Positions 45,201 through 48,787 of a DNA stretch of 48,787 nt are shown here, piece after piece. The DNA lies in contig JAIEMG010000032.1 of the NCBI GenBank assembly GCA_019752375.1, positions 1-48,787 of the forward strand, read 5' to 3'. The position numbers and the translations under genes were made by a program. Under the pieces are notes generated by a model, which saw nothing but the letters and a program-made list of their open reading frames with translations, searched no databases and was not told the origin of the DNA. Each line of letters starts with the position of its first letter. The stretch's first letter is position 1. The stretch comes from Gemmataceae bacterium. GTDB lineage: Bacteria > Planctomycetota > Planctomycetia > Gemmatales > Gemmataceae.

Positions 45201-48200
45201 ATGCTTTCCCGATTCTTCGTGGCCCGGCCAATCTTCGCTTGGGTGCTGTCCATCGTGATTGTGCAGGCGGGCCTCGCGTGCCTGATCACCTTGCCCATCG
45301 CCCAGTATCCGCCGATCGTGCCGCCGACCATTTCGGTGACGACCAGCTATCCCGGCGCCAGCGCGGTCGTGCTGGGCGACACGGTGGGGCAGCCGATCGA
45401 GGCGCAGATCAACGGCGTGGAAGGCATGATCTACATGTCGTCCACCTGTACCAACAATGGCCAGTACACGCTCACCGTCAGCTTCAAGGTCGGCACCGAC
45501 ATTCACACAGCGCTGATGCTGGTGCAGACGCGCGTACAGCTCGCCATGCCTCAGCTGCCGGAGTCGGTCCAGAAGCAGGGCGTCAACGTGCAGATGAAGT
45601 CGCCGAACATCTTGCTCGCCGTGAACATGTACTCGCCCGACAATACCCGCGACCCGCTCTACCTGAGCAACTACGCCGAGATCAATATCTTCGACGAGCT
45701 GTCGCGCTTGCCCGGCGTCGGCCTGGTCTCGTACCTCGGCCAGCGGCAGTACAGCATGCGTGCCTGGGTCGATCCGCAGAAGCTGGCGTCGCTGGACATC
45801 ACCGCCAACGAGGTCGTACAGGCAATCCGGGAGCAGAATGTTGAAGTGGCTCCCGGAAACATCGGTCAGCAGCCGGTGCCGAAGGGCCAGGACTTCCAGA
45901 TCGTGCTCAGCACCCTGGGGCGATTGACCACGCCCGCGCAGTTCGGCGATATCATCGTCAAGGTGGGCAAGGACGGACGCTTCGTCCGCCTGCGCGACGT
46001 GGCCCGTCTCGATCTTGGCTCCCAGAACTCCGACCTGGACTGCACGCTGTCCCGCAAGCTGGAAGACGGCACCATCAAGCACTATCCGTCCGTCGGGCTG
46101 GCTGTTTTCCAGCTGCCCCAGGCCAATGCGTTGGACGTGGGCGAAGAGATCAAGAAAAAGATGGAGGCGCTCAAGACGAAGTTCCCCAGGGGCGTCGACT
46201 ACACGATTGCCTACGACACCACACCGTTCATTCAGCACAGCGTGGACGACGTGTTCGTCACCATCTTCATTGCAGCGATCCTCGTCGTCATCGTGGTCAT
46301 GGTGTTCATCCAGGACTGGCGGGCCATGTTGCTGCCGATCATCGACATTGTCGTGTCGCTCATCGGCACCTTTGTCGTGATGAAAATGTTGGGCTTCTCG
46401 CTGAACAACCTGTCGTTGTTCGGCCTGGTGCTGGCGGTCGGCATCGTCGTCGACGACTCCATCGTGGTGGTCGAGAACATCGAACGCTGGATGGGGATGG
46501 GCCTGCCGGCGAAGGAAGCGACGATCAAGGCCATGGACGAGATCACCGGGCCGGTCATCGGCATCACGCTGGTGCTGGCGTCCGTGTTTATACCGACGGC
46601 CTTCATCCCCGGCCTGTCCGGACAGTTCTTCCAGCAGTTCGCCCTGACGATCGCCTGCTCGACGATGATCTCGGCCACCAATGCGTTGACCATGGCGCCG
46701 GCGCGAGCGGCATCCTGGATCAAGCCGCACGGCCACGGACACGAGGAGACGCGCGAAGCCCTGCCGCGCGTGGCGTATGCCGCCTTGACCGGCGGCCTTG
46801 CCCTTTACCTGCTGGCTCCCGTCATTCGATCGATGGTGGGTGCGGCCCCGGCGCCGGGGGCCGGCGCCAAGTCCATGCTCGGTCCCATGTCGCTGCACGA
46901 CGTGAAGCTCTGGTCGGCGCGGATCGTCGTGTTCGCCGTCGCCGCGGTGCCGGGCTGGATCGTCGGGCCGGCGTGCAATCGAATCCTGGCAGCGTTCTTC
47001 GGAGTGTTCAACAGGGCCTTTGACGCCTTTGCCCACGGCTACGCGCACGTGGTCGGCTGGGCACTGCGCCTGAGCGCGATCGTGCTGGTCATCTACGTCG
47101 GCCTCGTCGTGCTGACGGGTGTCGGTTTCGTCACGTCGCCAACCGGCTTCATCCCGGAACAGGACCAGGGCTATCTGCTCGTCAACGTCGAGTTACCCGA
47201 TGCTGCATCGGTCCAGCGGACACAAAGGACCATGGTGCAACTGGCAGACATCGCACTCAAGAACCCCGGCGTGCGGCAGACGATGACGGTCTCGGGCTAT
47301 TCGGCCCTGTTCCAGTGCGATTCCAGCAACTGGGGCACGATCTTCGTCATCCTGGACGATTTCGAGGAGCGCAAGACGCCGGAAACGCAGGCAGCCGCGC
47401 TGATTCAGAAGCTGAACCACCAGTACTACACGACGGTGCTTGGCGCGCGCGCGCCGGTTTTCGGCGCGCCGCCGGTGCCCGGCCTCGGCCAGGGCGGCGG
47501 CTTCCAGCTGCAAATCCTGGATCGCACGGGTCTGGGATTCAAGGCGCTGCAGGAAGTGACCGAAACCGTCGTGGAGAAATCGAATGAACAGCCCGGACTC
47601 GTCAACGTCTTCACGACCTTCAAGGCGAACACGCCGCAGTATTACCTCGAGATCGATCGCGAGATGGCCAAGACGATGGGGGTCTCGCTCAACGACGTGT
47701 TCAACACGCTCAACGTGAACATGGGCTCGGTCTACGTCAACCAGTTCAACGAATTCGGCCGCATCTGGCAGGTCAACATCCAGGCCGAAGGCGAGTTCCG
47801 CCGGAGCATCGAGGACATCAAGCTGCTGAAAGTGCGCAACAACCAAGGGCAGGCCGTTCCGCTGGCATCCATGGTGCGTGCCCGCGATGATTCCGGACCC
47901 GTGTTCGTCATGCGCTATAACAACTTGAACTCGACCGCCATCAATGGCAACACGCGGCCGGGGTTCAGTTCCGGACAGGCGATTTCGGTCATCGATACCC
48001 TGGCCGACCAGAACTTGCCGCAGGGCATGAGCTACGACTGGACGAACCTCAGCTACCAGGAAGTGACGGCCGGCAACACCGGCATCTTCGTTTTCGCGTT
48101 TGCCGTGACGCTGGTCTTCCTGGTGCTGGCTGCCCTCTACGAGAGCTGGGGCTTGCCGCTGGCGATCATCCTCGTGGTGCCCATGTGTTTGCTGAGCTCT

Positions 48201-48647
48201 ATCACAGGGCTCGTGTGGATTTCCCACATGCCGATCGACATCTTCAGCCAGATCGGTTTCGTGGTGCTGGTCGGCCTGGCGGCGAAGAACGCGATCTTGA
48301 TCGTCGAGTACGCCAAGGAGAAGCAGGCCGAGGGCATGGAACGGCGCGAGGCCACGATTCTGGCCTGTCGGCTGCGTTTGCGGCCGATTCTGATGACCTC
48401 GTTCGCATTCATCCTGGGCGTCTATCCAATGGTGATCGCGACCGGCGCCGGCTGGGAGATGCGCCACTCGCTGGGAACCGCCGTCTTCAGCGGCATGATC
48501 GGCGTGACGTTTTTCGGCGTCTTCCTCACACCAGTGTTCTATTACACCATCACCGGATTGAGTGCTGACAAAGGCAAGCCGCCGGCAGGGGAAGAACACA
48601 AGCCCGCGGAGGAAAAGGTCGACGCAGCGATCAAGCCGGTGTCGTGA
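45201..48647 (+). CDS. RND efflux pump (HAE1/AcrB family)
   Basis: An inner-membrane proton-driven multidrug pump of 1,148 residues, about 100 longer than AcrB. The proton-relay aspartates are present in TM4 (GIVVDDSIVVVENIER, Asp about 418-419), and the TM10 lysine in GLAAKNAILIVEY. The N-terminus MLSRFFVARPIFAWVLSI is typical of the family. Between TM6 and the FFGVFNRAFD linker, at about 508-596, an insertion holds two extra hydrophobic stretches (about VAYAALTGGLALYLLAPVI and IVVFAVAAVPGWIVG) and a His-rich turn (HGHGHEE). It is transcribed after the adaptor across repeat copy C. Confidence 0.95.
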   Translation: MLSRFFVARPIFAWVLSIVIVQAGLACLITLPIAQYPPIVPPTISVTTSYPGASAVVLGDTVGQPIEAQINGVEGMIYMSSTCTNNGQYTLTVSFKVGTDIHTALMLVQTRVQLAMPQLPESVQKQGVNVQMKSPNILLAVNMYSPDNTRDPLYLSNYAEINIFDELSRLPGVGLVSYLGQRQYSMRAWVDPQKLASLDITANEVVQAIREQNVEVAPGNIGQQPVPKGQDFQIVLSTLGRLTTPAQFGDIIVKVGKDGRFVRLRDVARLDLGSQNSDLDCTLSRKLEDGTIKHYPSVGLAVFQLPQANALDVGEEIKKKMEALKTKFPRGVDYTIAYDTTPFIQHSVDDVFVTIFIAAILVVIVVMVFIQDWRAMLLPIIDIVVSLIGTFVVMKMLGFSLNNLSLFGLVLAVGIVVDDSIVVVENIERWMGMGLPAKEATIKAMDEITGPVIGITLVLASVFIPTAFIPGLSGQFFQQFALTIACSTMISATNALTMAPARAASWIKPHGHGHEETREALPRVAYAALTGGLALYLLAPVIRSMVGAAPAPGAGAKSMLGPMSLHDVKLWSARIVVFAVAAVPGWIVGPACNRILAAFFGVFNRAFDAFAHGYAHVVGWALRLSAIVLVIYVGLVVLTGVGFVTSPTGFIPEQDQGYLLVNVELPDAASVQRTQRTMVQLADIALKNPGVRQTMTVSGYSALFQCDSSNWGTIFVILDDFEERKTPETQAAALIQKLNHQYYTTVLGARAPVFGAPPVPGLGQGGGFQLQILDRTGLGFKALQEVTETVVEKSNEQPGLVNVFTTFKANTPQYYLEIDREMAKTMGVSLNDVFNTLNVNMGSVYVNQFNEFGRIWQVNIQAEGEFRRSIEDIKLLKVRNNQGQAVPLASMVRARDDSGPVFVMRYNNLNSTAINGNTRPGFSSGQAISVIDTLADQNLPQGMSYDWTNLSYQEVTAGNTGIFVFAFAVTLVFLVLAALYESWGLPLAIILVVPMCLLSSITGLVWISHMPIDIFSQIGFVVLVGLAAKNAILIVEYAKEKQAEGMERREATILACRLRLRPILMTSFAFILGVYPMVIATGAGWEMRHSLGTAVFSGMIGVTFFGVFLTPVFYYTITGLSADKGKPPAGEEHKPAEEKVDAAIKPVS

Positions 48648-48758
48648 ACGGCGGGCATTGTTCGTAGTTCCGCCTTCAGATGCTATGAGAGGAAAAGGCC
48701 GCTGCTGGTAAGCTCCGTCAAGGAAGTCCGACTACGAACCCTTGAAGGAGGCTTGCCA

Positions 48759-48787
48759 TGGCAGCGACCCGCACGCAGTCTACCACG
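48759..48787 (+). CDS. Start of an unknown gene cut by the window edge
   Basis: ATG at 48759 is preceded by a near-perfect ribosome binding site, GAAGGAGG, and begins MAATRTQSTT. Only about ten codons are in the window, so no function can be given. Confidence 0.6.

Noticed and set aside
45147-47048. Minus-strand frame of 633 codons opposite the RND pump
   Set aside because: Shadow of the pump gene: His, Asp and Arg-rich with no domain.

Overview
The window is high-GC bacterial DNA that reads as a member of the Planctomycetota, probably Gemmata-like. This rests on family content and repeat style (giant exported proteins with no recognisable domain, long RND pumps, DUF433, Uma2 and PmoA/DUF6807 proteins, TadE-type genes, many GTAG-headed palindromes), not on a marker-gene comparison. 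I found no rRNA, tRNA, CRISPR array, intact transposase or phage gene, so this looks like ordinary chromosome peppered with small palindromic repeats.

Layout. 0-5 kb: an aldose 1-epimerase faces a tight four-gene operon in the order epimerase, FAD oxidase, small 2Fe-2S protein, FAD/2Fe-2S oxidoreductase, matching the lhpABFE arrangement of hydroxyproline catabolism. 5-9 kb: a DUF433 protein, a PD-(D/E)XK-like protein and an EF-G, all on the minus strand. 9-17 kb: two secreted proteins (one unknown, one PmoA-like), a CPBP protease and an HD-GYP protein on the minus strand, divergent from an NtrC-type regulator with two C-terminal Fis-type helices, then an AIM24 protein. 17-24 kb: endonuclease-type MutL, a small secreted cysteine-containing protein, an inositol-monophosphatase-family enzyme, an HNH nuclease behind a small gene broken at a GT repeat, a Uma2 protein and a toxin-antitoxin-like pair. 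24-36 kb: two very large exported membrane-anchored proteins (1,113 and 2,428 residues) that share a repeated module, followed by a 281-residue cytoplasmic protein. 36-41 kb: a small membrane protein, then two TadE-like pseudopilins and a TadG-like protein with a von Willebrand A domain. 41-49 kb: an ABC exporter pair and an RND efflux adaptor and pump, with the first codons of another gene at the right edge.

How the genes work together. The hydroxyproline operon should convert trans-4-hydroxy-L-proline to the cis-D epimer and oxidise it. HD-GYP, the sigma-54 regulator and CPBP form a signalling neighbourhood. The TadE/TadE/TadG set would make a cell-surface or pilus-like structure; no tadA, B, C or Z is in the window. 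The adaptor and pump form an inner-membrane/periplasmic efflux unit.

The most unusual content is (i) the giant module-sharing pair at 24.3-35.0 kb and (ii) a set of intergenic REP/iREP-like palindrome pairs, all with the same plan but unrelated in sequence, one of which appears to have duplicated 36 bp of a gene end when it arrived.
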